From CAZWBR01 sp964404205 (GTDB lineage: Bacteria; Bacteroidota; Bacteroidia; Bacteroidales; Prolixibacteraceae): DNA of 6,713 bases. Positions within the stretch are counted from its first letter, which is position 1; each line of letters opens with the position of its first letter. A model generated the notes under the pieces. That model made no database searches. It was not told the DNA's origin and was given only the letters and a program-made list of their open reading frames with translations. Positions 1-6,636 of the stretch are shown here, one piece after another. A program made the translations under genes and the position numbers. The stretch is taken from assembly GCA_964404205.1 (NCBI GenBank), contig CAYOJD010000145.1, positions 1 through 6,713 on the forward strand, read 5' to 3'.

Positions 1-764
1 CCATAAGAATACCTTTCATTGAAGTAAAGATCTTGAAATCCGAATGTCGCCCCTAAATATAGTTTATGATTGAAATTAGCCCCAACGGAAAGCACAAATT
101 CGTTGGTATATCCTTCACAATGTGAATTTTCAAGCTGATCGACTGTTTCTCCATATTGAAGGATTGGTACATAAGTATTGAGTGTTTCTCCTGGGTCAAT
201 CAGATAGTTATCCCAGGCTAGTTTACTTTCAAACGGAATATTGTAGAACGCATTTTCATCGTTCAATGCAATAGTGGTTAATCCTCTTGCATTTTGTGCA
301 AATGCATCCAATCTTGAATGAGGTGAGTAATTTGCATAAGTCTGCGAATTTTGATTAAAGTTATTCAATTTGTTAAATCCAATGCCATAATTCAGAGAGA
401 CTAGTCCTGAAAAAGAGCTGTTTACCATTGGTGTGCTTCCAACAAATCCCAAATTGCTGAAGTTAAATTTGTTTGAATCATCTTCACTTGAGTATCCTTG
501 ATAGGCTGACTTGGTTTTATTATAATTCAGTATATTCACACTTGTGGAAAACTCTGACCGTTGGTATACACCTATTCCTGCTGGGTTGATACTCAGTGAC
601 GAAAAATCGCCGCCTAATGCCCCAAATGCGTTACCCATTGCTTTCGATCGAGCGGTCGAACCATAGTTTTGCTGAGAGAAAATCAGTGCCTGATCAACAT
701 ATTGCGCTGTCGCCAGAGAAAATGTTCCCCATACAGCTATCATGGTGACTAATAGTTTTTTCAT
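1..764 (-). CDS. FadL/OMPP1-family outer-membrane beta-barrel protein, 5' part (truncated by window edge)
   Basis: I read 254 uninterrupted codons from the ATG at 764 down to the window edge; the C-terminal part lies outside. Residues 1-20 are a type I signal peptide (MKK, a hydrophobic core, then LATA before Q21), so the protein is exported. Residues 38-67 hold the hallmark of this family in Bacteroidetes: ARSKAMGNAFGALGGD followed by SSLSINPAGIGVY, with the NPAG element that in FadL-like porins belongs to the N-terminal hatch. The remainder alternates short aromatic/hydrophobic stretches with polar turns (for example LVSLNYGIGF, EFVLSVGAN, LYLGATFGF), as expected for beta strands. Family members transport hydrophobic compounds across the outer membrane, and Bacteroidetes copies are often annotated as OMPP1/FadL/TodX or hemin receptors; the substrate cannot be told here. 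PorV of type IX secretion is a related alternative, less likely from the N-terminus. No clear Shine-Dalgarno precedes the start, and an assembly gap lies 48 bases upstream. Confidence 0.85.
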   Translation of the reverse strand, partial: MKKLLVTMIAVWGTFSLATAQYVDQALIFSQQNYGSTARSKAMGNAFGALGGDFSSLSINPAGIGVYQRSEFSTSVNILNYNKTKSAYQGYSSEDDSNKFNFSNLGFVGSTPMVNSSFSGLVSLNYGIGFNKLNNFNQNSQTYANYSPHSRLDAFAQNARGLTTIALNDENAFYNIPFESKLAWDNYLIDPGETLNTYVPILQYGETVDQLENSHCEGYTNEFVLSVGANFNHKLYLGATFGFQDLYFNERYSY

Positions 765-811
765 AACCTATGACTATTTTGAATGAATAATCTTTTTTAA
801 TTGACAATTTT

Positions 812-821
812 NNNNNNNNNN
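812..821. other. Assembly gap (10 Ns)
   Basis: Ten consecutive undetermined bases lie between the outer-membrane protein gene and the 3' end of the lipoprotein gene. A round number of Ns suggests a scaffold join whose real length may differ. The promoter of the outer-membrane protein gene and any terminator of the lipoprotein gene would lie here, and neither can be judged. Confidence 0.98.
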
Positions 822-847
822 TGTTAGTAAGGTAATCAGCTTTACAG

Positions 848-2257
848 TTAAGGATGACGGCGACCTGATGAACTTCCCGAAGAACTGGAACTACTGCCAC
901 TTGAGCGACTGCTTGAGCCTCCACCAGAATAGCTGCCTGATGAACTACCTGAAGAACTGCTTCTTGAAGGGGCTGAGTAGCTGCTTCCTGAATTGCCTGA
1001 GCGGGAAGTTCCACTGCTTGATGGAGCCGGCGCCGAATAGCTCCGCGAATTACTGCTCGACGAACCTCTCTGATAAGTCGTCCCCGATGAATTGCTTCCG
1101 GAGCTTTGAGGTTTGGCATAACGGGTTGTCCCACTGCTGCTCGAACCAGTTGACTGTGGTCGGGTGTACTGACGTGTTGAACCGCTGTTGTACGATGGCT
1201 GCGTATTGGTGCGGGGGCGGGTATAGGTGGGTGTATACTGTTGTCTTGTCGATGATGTGGTTGAAGATGGGCGGGTATAGTTCCCTTCCTGATTTACAAC
1301 TCCACTGCTTCCTTCCCTGATATATTTGGTATCGTTAGATGTTCCTCTCGTACCTGATACTCTGTTAAGTCCGGTGTTACTTCCTGATGATGTGGAAGCG
1401 TCTTTAAGCGTAGAGCTATTTCCTCTTCCGGTTGAACCGACAGCACTGTTCCTCCCGGTTGATAAGGTATTCTCCACATTTTCACGGTTTCCACCAAACA
1501 CTCCATCTCTATTGGAGGTATACGATGAGCCGGCTCTGTTGGTATAGCTTGAACCAGCATTTGGACCATGCAATGATGGTCTACCCTGTACATACTTCCG
1601 GTCGCTTACTACAATACCGCCGCCCCAACCAGGCCAGCCACCTCCACCCCAACCAGGGTAGTAGCCGGGCCAATATCCGGGATAACCACCCCAACTGGGC
1701 CAGTAACTGTACCATGGGTCGTACCAACCGCCCCACCAGCCGCCATACCAGGGGTTATTCCAGCTCGACCAGTGATTCCAGCCCCAACCAAAACTCAGGC
1801 TCCACGATGGTCCCCAAAAGGGATCGTAGAACGAGTCCCAGTAGGGATCGTAGAGATAGGGATTGTAAAATGACCTGATGCGGTTGGTGTAGCTCATCTC
1901 TTCTCCTTCGTAGTAGTTGTTGATGGTATATCTTACCGTATCATCGTTGTATTCGTATAGTGTGTCGGAATAAGCTGGCTGGTCGTCAAAGTAATAGGCA
2001 CTTGCCGATTTTTGATCGTTGCCGCCGGGCAAAACGTAGTTATCGACCACGCGCCCCTGCTCATTCTCGTTGGTTTGAGAGATTACTGATGTTCTGTTTT
2101 GTTGTTTCGTTGTCGGTTTTTGTACTACTACCGGAGGTGTTGCTCCAGGTGTGTAGTAGATATCATCGGTGTAACCTCCCGACGAGATCATTTGTCCGGT
2201 TGTACAGGCACCCGCCAATAGTGCAACCGCTAACAATTGTTTAACATTCGTTTTCAT
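848..2257 (-). CDS. Putative lipoprotein with Trp/Tyr/Gly-rich centre and Ser/Gly-rich tail (function unknown)
   Basis: A 469-residue protein I cannot assign to a functional family. The start at 2257 is preferred over an in-frame ATG at 2272 because the first five upstream codons are themselves the Shine-Dalgarno sequence, and because it begins an N-terminus typical of lipoproteins: MKTNVKQ, a hydrophobic stretch, then LAGAC with Cys18 as the only cysteine of the protein. Residues 19-130 are polar and acidic with many Tyr. Residues 131-214 contain 18 Trp and 13 Tyr among Gly, Pro and Asp, in WPGYY- and WPGW-like repeats. Residues 215-340 are Ser/Thr/Asn/Gly/Arg-rich with AGSSYTNR repeats. From 340 to the end the chain is low complexity with TRP/YxxPQS repeats and then nearly pure Ser/Gly, ending GRRHP. 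No catalytic motif is visible. The long open frame, lipobox and Shine-Dalgarno support a real gene. I infer an exported, envelope-anchored, largely disordered protein. Similar Ser-rich Bacteroides proteins have, as I recall, carried the misleading name 'vitellogenin II precursor'. Confidence 0.85.
   Translation of the reverse strand: MKTNVKQLLAVALLAGACTTGQMISSGGYTDDIYYTPGATPPVVVQKPTTKQQNRTSVISQTNENEQGRVVDNYVLPGGNDQKSASAYYFDDQPAYSDTLYEYNDDTVRYTINNYYEGEEMSYTNRIRSFYNPYLYDPYWDSFYDPFWGPSWSLSFGWGWNHWSSWNNPWYGGWWGGWYDPWYSYWPSWGGYPGYWPGYYPGWGGGGWPGWGGGIVVSDRKYVQGRPSLHGPNAGSSYTNRAGSSYTSNRDGVFGGNRENVENTLSTGRNSAVGSTGRGNSSTLKDASTSSGSNTGLNRVSGTRGTSNDTKYIREGSSGVVNQEGNYTRPSSTTSSTRQQYTPTYTRPRTNTQPSYNSGSTRQYTRPQSTGSSSSGTTRYAKPQSSGSNSSGTTYQRGSSSSNSRSYSAPAPSSSGTSRSGNSGSSYSAPSRSSSSGSSSGSYSGGGSSSRSSGSSSSSSGSSSGRRHP
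864..960 (-). repeat. Pair of 25-bp imperfect direct repeats encoding SSSSGSSSG
   Basis: Bases 864-888 and 936-960 match at 22 of 25 positions and are offset by exactly 72 bases (24 codons). They encode the SSSSGSSSG stretches at residues 457-465 and 433-441 of the lipoprotein. Such repeats can change length by slippage and lie close to the assembly gap. Confidence 0.7.
1073..1168 (-). repeat. Two tandem 16-residue repeats in the lipoprotein (residues 364-395)
   Basis: YTRPQSTGSSSSGTTR is followed directly by YAKPQSSGSNSSGTTY. The protein units match at most positions (Y, P, Q, S, G, S, SSGTT) while the DNA copies have diverged considerably, so this is an older duplication kept at protein level rather than a recent slippage product. 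Confidence 0.7.
1616..1867 (-). repeat. Trp/Tyr/Gly/Pro-rich segment of the lipoprotein (residues 131-214)
   Basis: This stretch encodes 18 Trp and 13 Tyr in 84 residues, spaced by Gly, Pro, Asp and Ser. The last third has short degenerate repeats such as YPGYWPGYYPGW followed by WPGW, with glycine runs between. The segment ends abruptly before the polar IVVSDRKY. Confidence 0.8.
2204..2257 (-). other. Lipoprotein signal peptide and lipobox (residues 1-18)
   Basis: Residues 1-7 (MKTNVKQ) carry two lysines, 8-17 (LLAVALLAGA) are hydrophobic, and Cys18 follows AGA. The lipobox is slightly off the usual L-[AS]-[GA]-C because -3 is Ala and Leu is at -4, but it fits the looser lipoprotein pattern. 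After Cys18 the sequence TTGQMISSGGYT is not acidic; the first Asp pair is at residues 31-32. The acidic export signal known for surface-exposed lipoproteins in some Bacteroidetes is therefore not obvious. Confidence 0.7.
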
Positions 2258-2260
2258 GAT

Positions 2261-2270
2261 TTCTCCCTCC
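2261..2270 (-). promoter_or_regulatory. Strong Shine-Dalgarno of the lipoprotein gene
   Basis: On the minus strand GGAGGGAGAA precedes the ATG at 2257, with GGAGG 8 nt from the start codon. This decides the start in favour of 2257 over the in-frame ATG at 2272, which would place the ribosome site inside the coding sequence. None of the three plus-strand genes has so clear a site. Confidence 0.75.
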
Positions 2271-2277
2271 ATATCTA

Positions 2278-2308
2278 TTTTATAAGTCTTACTATTTTCG
2301 TTACTTTG
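2278..2308 (+). promoter_or_regulatory. proS: Possible Bacteroidetes-type promoter for proS
   Basis: TTACTTTG at 2301-2308 resembles the Bacteroidetes -7 element TAnnTTTG, with one mismatch in the defined positions. TTTT at 2278-2281, 19 bases upstream, stands where TTTG would be expected. This would start transcription around 2315 and leave a leader of roughly 45 bases. The -33 match is weak. No convincing counterpart was found on the opposite strand for the divergent lipoprotein gene. Confidence 0.35.
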
Positions 2309-2361
2309 CGCACTAAAATATCAGTAAATATTAAGCAAATACCATACCAAAAAAGACTAAA

Positions 2362-3837
2362 ATGGCAAAGGTTCTCACTTCAAAAGAAGAAAATTATTCG
2401 CAATGGTACAACGATTTGGTTTCGAAAGCTGATTTAGCCGAAAACTCAGCTGTAAGGGGTTGTATGGTCATCAAACCCTATGGTTACGCCATCTGGGAAA
2501 AGATGCAGGCCAATCTCGACCACTTGTTTAAGGAAACCGGTCATGTGAATGCCTACTTTCCCCTTTTTATTCCCAAATCCTTCTTTTCGAAAGAGGCCGA
2601 CCATGTCGATGGTTTTGCTAAAGAGTGTGCCGTCGTTACCCACTATCGTTTAAAGAATGATCCTGATGGTAAAGGCGTTGTCGTCGATCCGGATGCCAAA
2701 CTTGAGGAAGAGCTGATCGTTCGTCCAACTTCCGAAACCATTATCTGGAGTACCTATAAAAACTGGATTCAATCGTACCGCGATTTACCCATCTTATGCA
2801 ATCAGTGGGCCAATGTTGTCCGCTGGGAGATGCGTACCCGCATGTTTTTGCGTACGGCTGAATTTCTTTGGCAGGAGGGACATACAGCCCACGAAACCAG
2901 CAAGGAAGCGCTCGAAGAGACGGAACGGATGATTAATGTTTATGCCAATTTTGCCGAAAATTATATGGCTGTCCCGGTTATCAAGGGTGCCAAATCGGAA
3001 AACGAACGTTTTGCCGGAGCCCTCGAAACCTATACCATCGAAGCCTTAATGCAGGATGGTAAAGCATTGCAATCAGGTACATCGCATTTTTTAGGACAAA
3101 ATTTTGCCAAGGCTTTTGATGTTCAGTTTGCTTCGCGTGAAGGGAAACTGGAACATGTCTGGGCCACCTCGTGGGGAGTTTCTACCCGTTTGATTGGTGC
3201 ATTAATTATGGCCCACTCCGACAACAATGGATTGGTTTTACCTCCCAAACTGGCCCCTTATCAGGTGGTCATTGTTCCGATATACAAGAGCTTCGACCAG
3301 TTGGATTTAATTTCTGAAAAAGTTAAAGAGGTGGTTGCACGCCTGAAAGCCAAAGGTATCAGTGTGAAATACGACGACCGCGATTCGCAGCGCCCGGGAT
3401 GGAAGTTTGCCGAATACGAACTGAAAGGTGTTCCTGTGCGCCTGGCCATTGGCCCCCGCGATTTGGAAAACGGAACCGTTGAAGTGGCCCGCCGCGATAC
3501 GATGGAAAAAACTGTTGAGAAACTGGAAAATATCGAAGAACTTGTGGCCGGACTACTGGATGATATTCAACAAAATATCTTTAATAAAGCACTAAAATTC
3601 CGTGAAGAAAATACCACGAAGGTCGATACTTACGAAGCGTTTAAGGAAGTGCTCTCGACCAAGGGTGGTTTTGTGCTGGCCCATTGGGACGGTACCCGCG
3701 AAACGGAAACCCGTATCAAAGAAGAAACCAAAGCGACTATACGTTGCATCCCGTTCGACAGTGTTGCCGAAGAGGGAAAATGCATTTACAGCGGTAAACC
3801 TTCTTCCCGTCGGGTATTGTTCGCACTCTCTTACTAA
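2362..3837 (+). CDS. proS: Prolyl-tRNA synthetase, archaeal/eukaryote-type
   Basis: This cytoplasmic class II synthetase attaches proline to tRNA-Pro using ATP. At 491 residues it has the length of the short archaeal/eukaryote-like ProRS, without the editing insertion of the E. coli type. Visible landmarks: RPTSET at 121-126, whose Thr and Glu contact proline in the family; motif 2 around RWEMRTRMFLRTAEFLWQEG (154-173); the SGTSHFLGQNFAKAF segment (238-252); motif 3 from GVSTRLIGALIMAHSD (272-287); an anticodon-binding domain of about 299-405 (YQVVIVPIY onward, with YDDRDSQRPGWKFAEYELKG at 337-356); and the C-terminal domain ending in ALSY, with the aromatic last residue typical of this type. 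In that domain the usual four zinc cysteines appear mostly replaced: D443, T448, C474 and S477. The start follows an A-rich leader without a Shine-Dalgarno. It is divergent to the lipoprotein gene and followed by its own terminator. Confidence 0.97.
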   Translation: MAKVLTSKEENYSQWYNDLVSKADLAENSAVRGCMVIKPYGYAIWEKMQANLDHLFKETGHVNAYFPLFIPKSFFSKEADHVDGFAKECAVVTHYRLKNDPDGKGVVVDPDAKLEEELIVRPTSETIIWSTYKNWIQSYRDLPILCNQWANVVRWEMRTRMFLRTAEFLWQEGHTAHETSKEALEETERMINVYANFAENYMAVPVIKGAKSENERFAGALETYTIEALMQDGKALQSGTSHFLGQNFAKAFDVQFASREGKLEHVWATSWGVSTRLIGALIMAHSDNNGLVLPPKLAPYQVVIVPIYKSFDQLDLISEKVKEVVARLKAKGISVKYDDRDSQRPGWKFAEYELKGVPVRLAIGPRDLENGTVEVARRDTMEKTVEKLENIEELVAGLLDDIQQNIFNKALKFREENTTKVDTYEAFKEVLSTKGGFVLAHWDGTRETETRIKEETKATIRCIPFDSVAEEGKCIYSGKPSSRRVLFALSY

Positions 3838-3862
3838 AATCAGTTTAAATTTTCGATAGCTG

Positions 3863-3890
3863 AAAGGCAACTCATACGGGTTGCCTTTTT
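3863..3890 (+). terminator. Intrinsic terminator downstream of proS
   Basis: AAAGGCAAC (3863-3871) pairs perfectly with GTTGCCTTT (3880-3888), giving a 9-bp stem and an 8-base loop, and the stem ends in a run of five Ts (3886-3890). It lies 25 bases after the proS stop codon and ends transcription before pepT. Confidence 0.85.
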
Positions 3891-3967
3891 ATTTTGCGTC
3901 AGAAAGGTTAATTTCGGGAAATAAATGCCGGCCAACAGAAAGAAATGGCCTGTCGAAATGGAAAATT

Positions 3968-5206
3968 ATGGAAGATAAAGTTGTTGAACGGTTCTTAAAG
4001 TATGTTCGCTATAATACGCAATCCGACTCCAAAACCAAACTTACCCCCAGTACACCCGGACAGCTTCTTTTTGCCCGAACGTTGGCCGATGAATTGATTA
4101 CGATTGGGTTGAAGGATGTTGAGGTTGACGAGAACGGCTATGTCATGGCCACGTTACCGCCCAACACAACCGAAAAATTACCCGTCGTGGGTTTTATTGC
4201 CCACATGGATACCAGCCCCGACTTTCCCGGTAAAAATGTTTCACCTCGAATAATCGGGGACTACAACGGAGCCGATATCGTGCTAAACAGCGAAAAAAAT
4301 ATCACCCTGTCTACTGCCATTTTCCCTGAAATCTTGCGATATAAGGGCGAAAACCTGATAGTGACCGACGGTACGACCTTGCTCGGGGCAGACGATAAAG
4401 CCGGAATAGCGGAAATCATTACTGCAATGGAATATTTGCTCGAATACAATACCATTAAACGCGGTAAAGTGCGCATTGCTTTCACTCCCGACGAAGAAAT
4501 AGGACAGGGGGCCGATAATTTTGATGTGAAGAAGTTTGGAGCCGATTTTGCCTATACCCTCGATGGAGGAGAGATTGGCGAATTGCAGTATGAAAATTTC
4601 AATGCAGCTTCGGCAAAAGTGGTAATCAACGGGACTAATGTCCATCCGGGATATGCCCGCCACAAAATGAGGAACTCAATTCGTATTGCCAATCAGTTGA
4701 TTACCATGCTGCCGCGTCACGAAACCCCCGAACATACCAGTGGTTACGAAGGCTTTTATCATCTCAATTCATTCAATGGCAATGTGGAGCGGACTGAACT
4801 CGATTATATCATCCGCGATTTCGATCGCCATCGTTTCGAAGAGCGAAAAAAGGAGATGCAACATATTGTCAACAAGATAAATGCCGAATTTGGCGAAGGA
4901 ACAGCCGACGTATCGTTTGCCGATCAGTATTACAATATGCGCGAGAAAATTGAACCGGTGAGCTTTATTGTTGCCATGGCCGAAGCGGCCATGAAAGATT
5001 GCAATGTGACCACCAATATTGTTCCTGTTCGCGGGGGTACCGATGGGGCGCGCCTCTCGTTTATGGGCTTGCCCTGTCCCAATATTTTTGCCGGGGGCCA
5101 CAACTTTCATGGCAAATTCGAATTTATTCCTACTTCGTCGATGGAAAAAGCCTGCCGGGTTATTGTGTCGATTGTGTCGAAGGTGGCCGGGGGAAATGGA
5201 AAATAA
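3968..5206 (+). CDS. pepT: Peptidase T, tripeptide aminopeptidase (family M20B)
   Basis: This cytoplasmic dizinc exopeptidase removes the N-terminal residue from tripeptides, a late step in peptide use. The 412 residues match the usual length of about 410. Metal and catalytic residues are all visible: H79 and D81 in AHMDTSPDFPG; D142 in LLGADDKAGIAEI; the general base E176 and ligand E177 in FTPDEEIGQGADNFD; D199 in YTLDGGEIGELQYENFN; and H381 in GGHNFHGKFEF. The dimerisation (lid) domain occupies roughly 210-320, opening with VVINGTNVHPGYARHKMRNS. The start at 3968 (MEDKVVERFLKYVRYNTQ) fits the family N-terminus; an upstream extension to a TTG at 3881 would begin inside the proS terminator and adds unrelated residues. 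Only a weak GGAAAA precedes the ATG. It has its own 77-base leader after the terminator, so separate transcription from proS is likely, though no promoter stands out. Confidence 0.97.
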   Translation: MEDKVVERFLKYVRYNTQSDSKTKLTPSTPGQLLFARTLADELITIGLKDVEVDENGYVMATLPPNTTEKLPVVGFIAHMDTSPDFPGKNVSPRIIGDYNGADIVLNSEKNITLSTAIFPEILRYKGENLIVTDGTTLLGADDKAGIAEIITAMEYLLEYNTIKRGKVRIAFTPDEEIGQGADNFDVKKFGADFAYTLDGGEIGELQYENFNAASAKVVINGTNVHPGYARHKMRNSIRIANQLITMLPRHETPEHTSGYEGFYHLNSFNGNVERTELDYIIRDFDRHRFEERKKEMQHIVNKINAEFGEGTADVSFADQYYNMREKIEPVSFIVAMAEAAMKDCNVTTNIVPVRGGTDGARLSFMGLPCPNIFAGGHNFHGKFEFIPTSSMEKACRVIVSIVSKVAGGNGK

Positions 5207-5301
5207 TGAACTAAAATTTTTGAATATCAGAATTTTCAAAAAAACAATAAGTATTTTAATTAAAGATATTTATAACTCTTAACTCATCAACCATAAACCA
5301 G
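5207..5301. other. AT-rich pepT-tilS intergenic spacer
   Basis: These 95 bases are strongly AT-rich and hold no reading frame of note. No TTTG/TAnnTTTG promoter and no T-tailed hairpin is visible, so it is open whether tilS is read through from pepT or has its own start. An 8-bp inverted repeat (TTTTTGAA at 5217-5224 with TTCAAAAA at 5235-5242) is the only structure. Confidence 0.5.
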
Positions 5302-6636
5302 ATGCTGAACCGCTTTCGCGAACATATCGAAAAACTGAAACTCTTCTCATCGTCCGATACCATTCTGGTAGGGGTGAGCGGGGGAACCGACTCGGTTGTC
5401 TTGCTCGATCTGCTCGATAAAGCAGGTTTGTCTGTTGCCATGGCCCACTGCAACTTTAACTTGCGGGGCGAAGAGTCGCTTCGAGATGAGAACTTTGTAA
5501 AATCACTCGCCCGTCAATACGATAAACCTTTTCATCTGGCCTCTTTCGATACCCGCCAATTTGCAGTCGAACGCGGAATCTCTATCGAGATGGCTGCCCG
5601 CGAACTGCGCTACCATTGGTTCGAAGAATTGTGCGAAAAAAATCATTACGATTGGGTGGCAGTGGCCCACCACCGCGACGACCAGCTCGAGACCTTCTTC
5701 TTAAATCTTTCCAGGGGAACAGGTATACAGGGGCTTACCGGCATGAAAGCCGTAAACGGCCGTATCGTTCGCCCGCTACTGTTTGCTTCCCGGAAGGAGA
5801 TTGAACAGTACCGCTTTGCCAATCACCTCGAATATATTGAAGATTCATCCAATATCGATCTTAATATTCTTCGAAACCGTATCAGGCACCAGCTCCTTCC
5901 GGCAATGGAAGAAATCAATCCCTCGTTTCGCGAAAGCCTGAGCAAAACCATGTATATTTTGCAGGAGGTCGACGATCTGTTTCAGCAACAGATCGAATAC
6001 ACCCGTGAACGCATTTCGCTCAGCAGGCATGGCGATATTTATCTTTCGAAAGATGAACTGAAGCTACTTTGTCCACTCAATACCTATCTTTTCGAGCTGT
6101 TGCGTCCATATCACTTTAACAGCGATGTCGTGGCCGATATCGAACGTCATCTCGACGGCATACCGGGTAAGAAATTTCTATCAGCTGATTATCAGCTTGA
6201 GATTGATCGCGATTATCTGATTATCAGAAAAATTATCCACCACGACCAGCATCACTATTATATCGATGAAGGGGTTCAGTTGGTTGAAAAGCCGGTTCAT
6301 TTGAAAATCTCGGTCATCGAAAACAACGACCATTTCAGGCTCGAACGTTCACCCAAAGTGGCGCTTATCGACCGCGATAAGGTCAAATTTCCCTTGATGC
6401 TGCGCCGGTGGCAAAGTGGCGATTACTTCCGTCCGCTGGGCATGAGTGGCATGAAGAAGGTGAGTGATTACTTTATCGACGAGAAGTTTAGCCTGGCCGA
6501 AAAGGAGAGGAGCTGGCTGCTCACCCATGGCGAACAGATTGTCTGGATTGTGGGTGCCCGCCTCGACGACCGTTATAAAATTGTAGACAAAACAAAAAAA
6601 ATTCTAAGAATTGAGTTATGTTGTGCTAATTGTTAA
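5302..6636 (+). CDS. tilS: tRNA(Ile)-lysidine synthetase
   Basis: TilS uses ATP and lysine to convert the wobble cytidine (C34) of the CAU-anticodon tRNA-Ile to lysidine, so that it reads AUA and is charged with isoleucine instead of methionine; it is normally essential. The N-terminal N-type ATP-pyrophosphatase domain carries the PP-loop SGGTDS at 26-31 within ILVGVSGGTDSVVLLDLL, the AHCNFNLRGEES segment (48-59), and AHHRDDQLETFFLNLSRGTG (122-141). The LRNRIRHQLLP helix is at 190-200. After a helical middle, the C-terminal TilS domain is recognisable from LMLRRWQSGDYFRPLG through KKVSDYFIDEKF (about 365-396) to VWIVGARLDDRYKI. The length of 444 is usual. The tail ends with three cysteines (LCCANC), which I do not recall as a family feature. 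The start is preceded by ATAAACCAG with no Shine-Dalgarno. Confidence 0.97.
   Translation: MLNRFREHIEKLKLFSSSDTILVGVSGGTDSVVLLDLLDKAGLSVAMAHCNFNLRGEESLRDENFVKSLARQYDKPFHLASFDTRQFAVERGISIEMAARELRYHWFEELCEKNHYDWVAVAHHRDDQLETFFLNLSRGTGIQGLTGMKAVNGRIVRPLLFASRKEIEQYRFANHLEYIEDSSNIDLNILRNRIRHQLLPAMEEINPSFRESLSKTMYILQEVDDLFQQQIEYTRERISLSRHGDIYLSKDELKLLCPLNTYLFELLRPYHFNSDVVADIERHLDGIPGKKFLSADYQLEIDRDYLIIRKIIHHDQHHYYIDEGVQLVEKPVHLKISVIENNDHFRLERSPKVALIDRDKVKFPLMLRRWQSGDYFRPLGMSGMKKVSDYFIDEKFSLAEKERSWLLTHGEQIVWIVGARLDDRYKIVDKTKKILRIELCCANC

Noticed and set aside
694..1134. Minus-strand frame running through the N gap
   Set aside because: It crosses undetermined bases and overlaps both the real lipoprotein gene and the outer-membrane protein gene in another frame; the product is low-complexity.
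868..1878. Plus-strand open frames of 73-150 codons and other minus-strand frames across the lipoprotein gene
   Set aside because: They are by-products of the biased Ser/Gly/Trp codons on the minus strand. Their products have no recognisable motif, and the minus-strand frame has a lipobox, a Shine-Dalgarno and full length.
2258..2272. Lipoprotein start at the in-frame ATG at 2272
   Set aside because: The codons between the two ATGs form the Shine-Dalgarno for the second ATG, and the added MEGEI would put acidic residues ahead of the signal peptide.
2313..2339. Minus-strand promoter for the lipoprotein gene (TTTG at 2339-2336 and TATTTTAG at 2320-2313)
   Set aside because: The spacing is only 15 bases where about 19 is expected, and the -7 element has a mismatch; too weak to list.
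3881..3967. N-terminal extension of pepT from a TTG codon
   Set aside because: It would start inside the hairpin and T-run of the proS terminator, and the extra 29 residues are not part of the peptidase T family. The ATG at 3968 gives the usual length.
5162..5179. Perfect tandem 9-bp repeat ATTGTGTCG at the end of pepT
   Set aside because: It encodes IVSIVS in a normal C-terminal helix of peptidase T; two copies are within what codon reuse can give.
5217..5242. Hairpin in the pepT-tilS spacer as a terminator
   Set aside because: The stem is purely A/T apart from one G-C pair and is followed by an A-run instead of a T-run, so it does not fit an intrinsic terminator on the plus strand.
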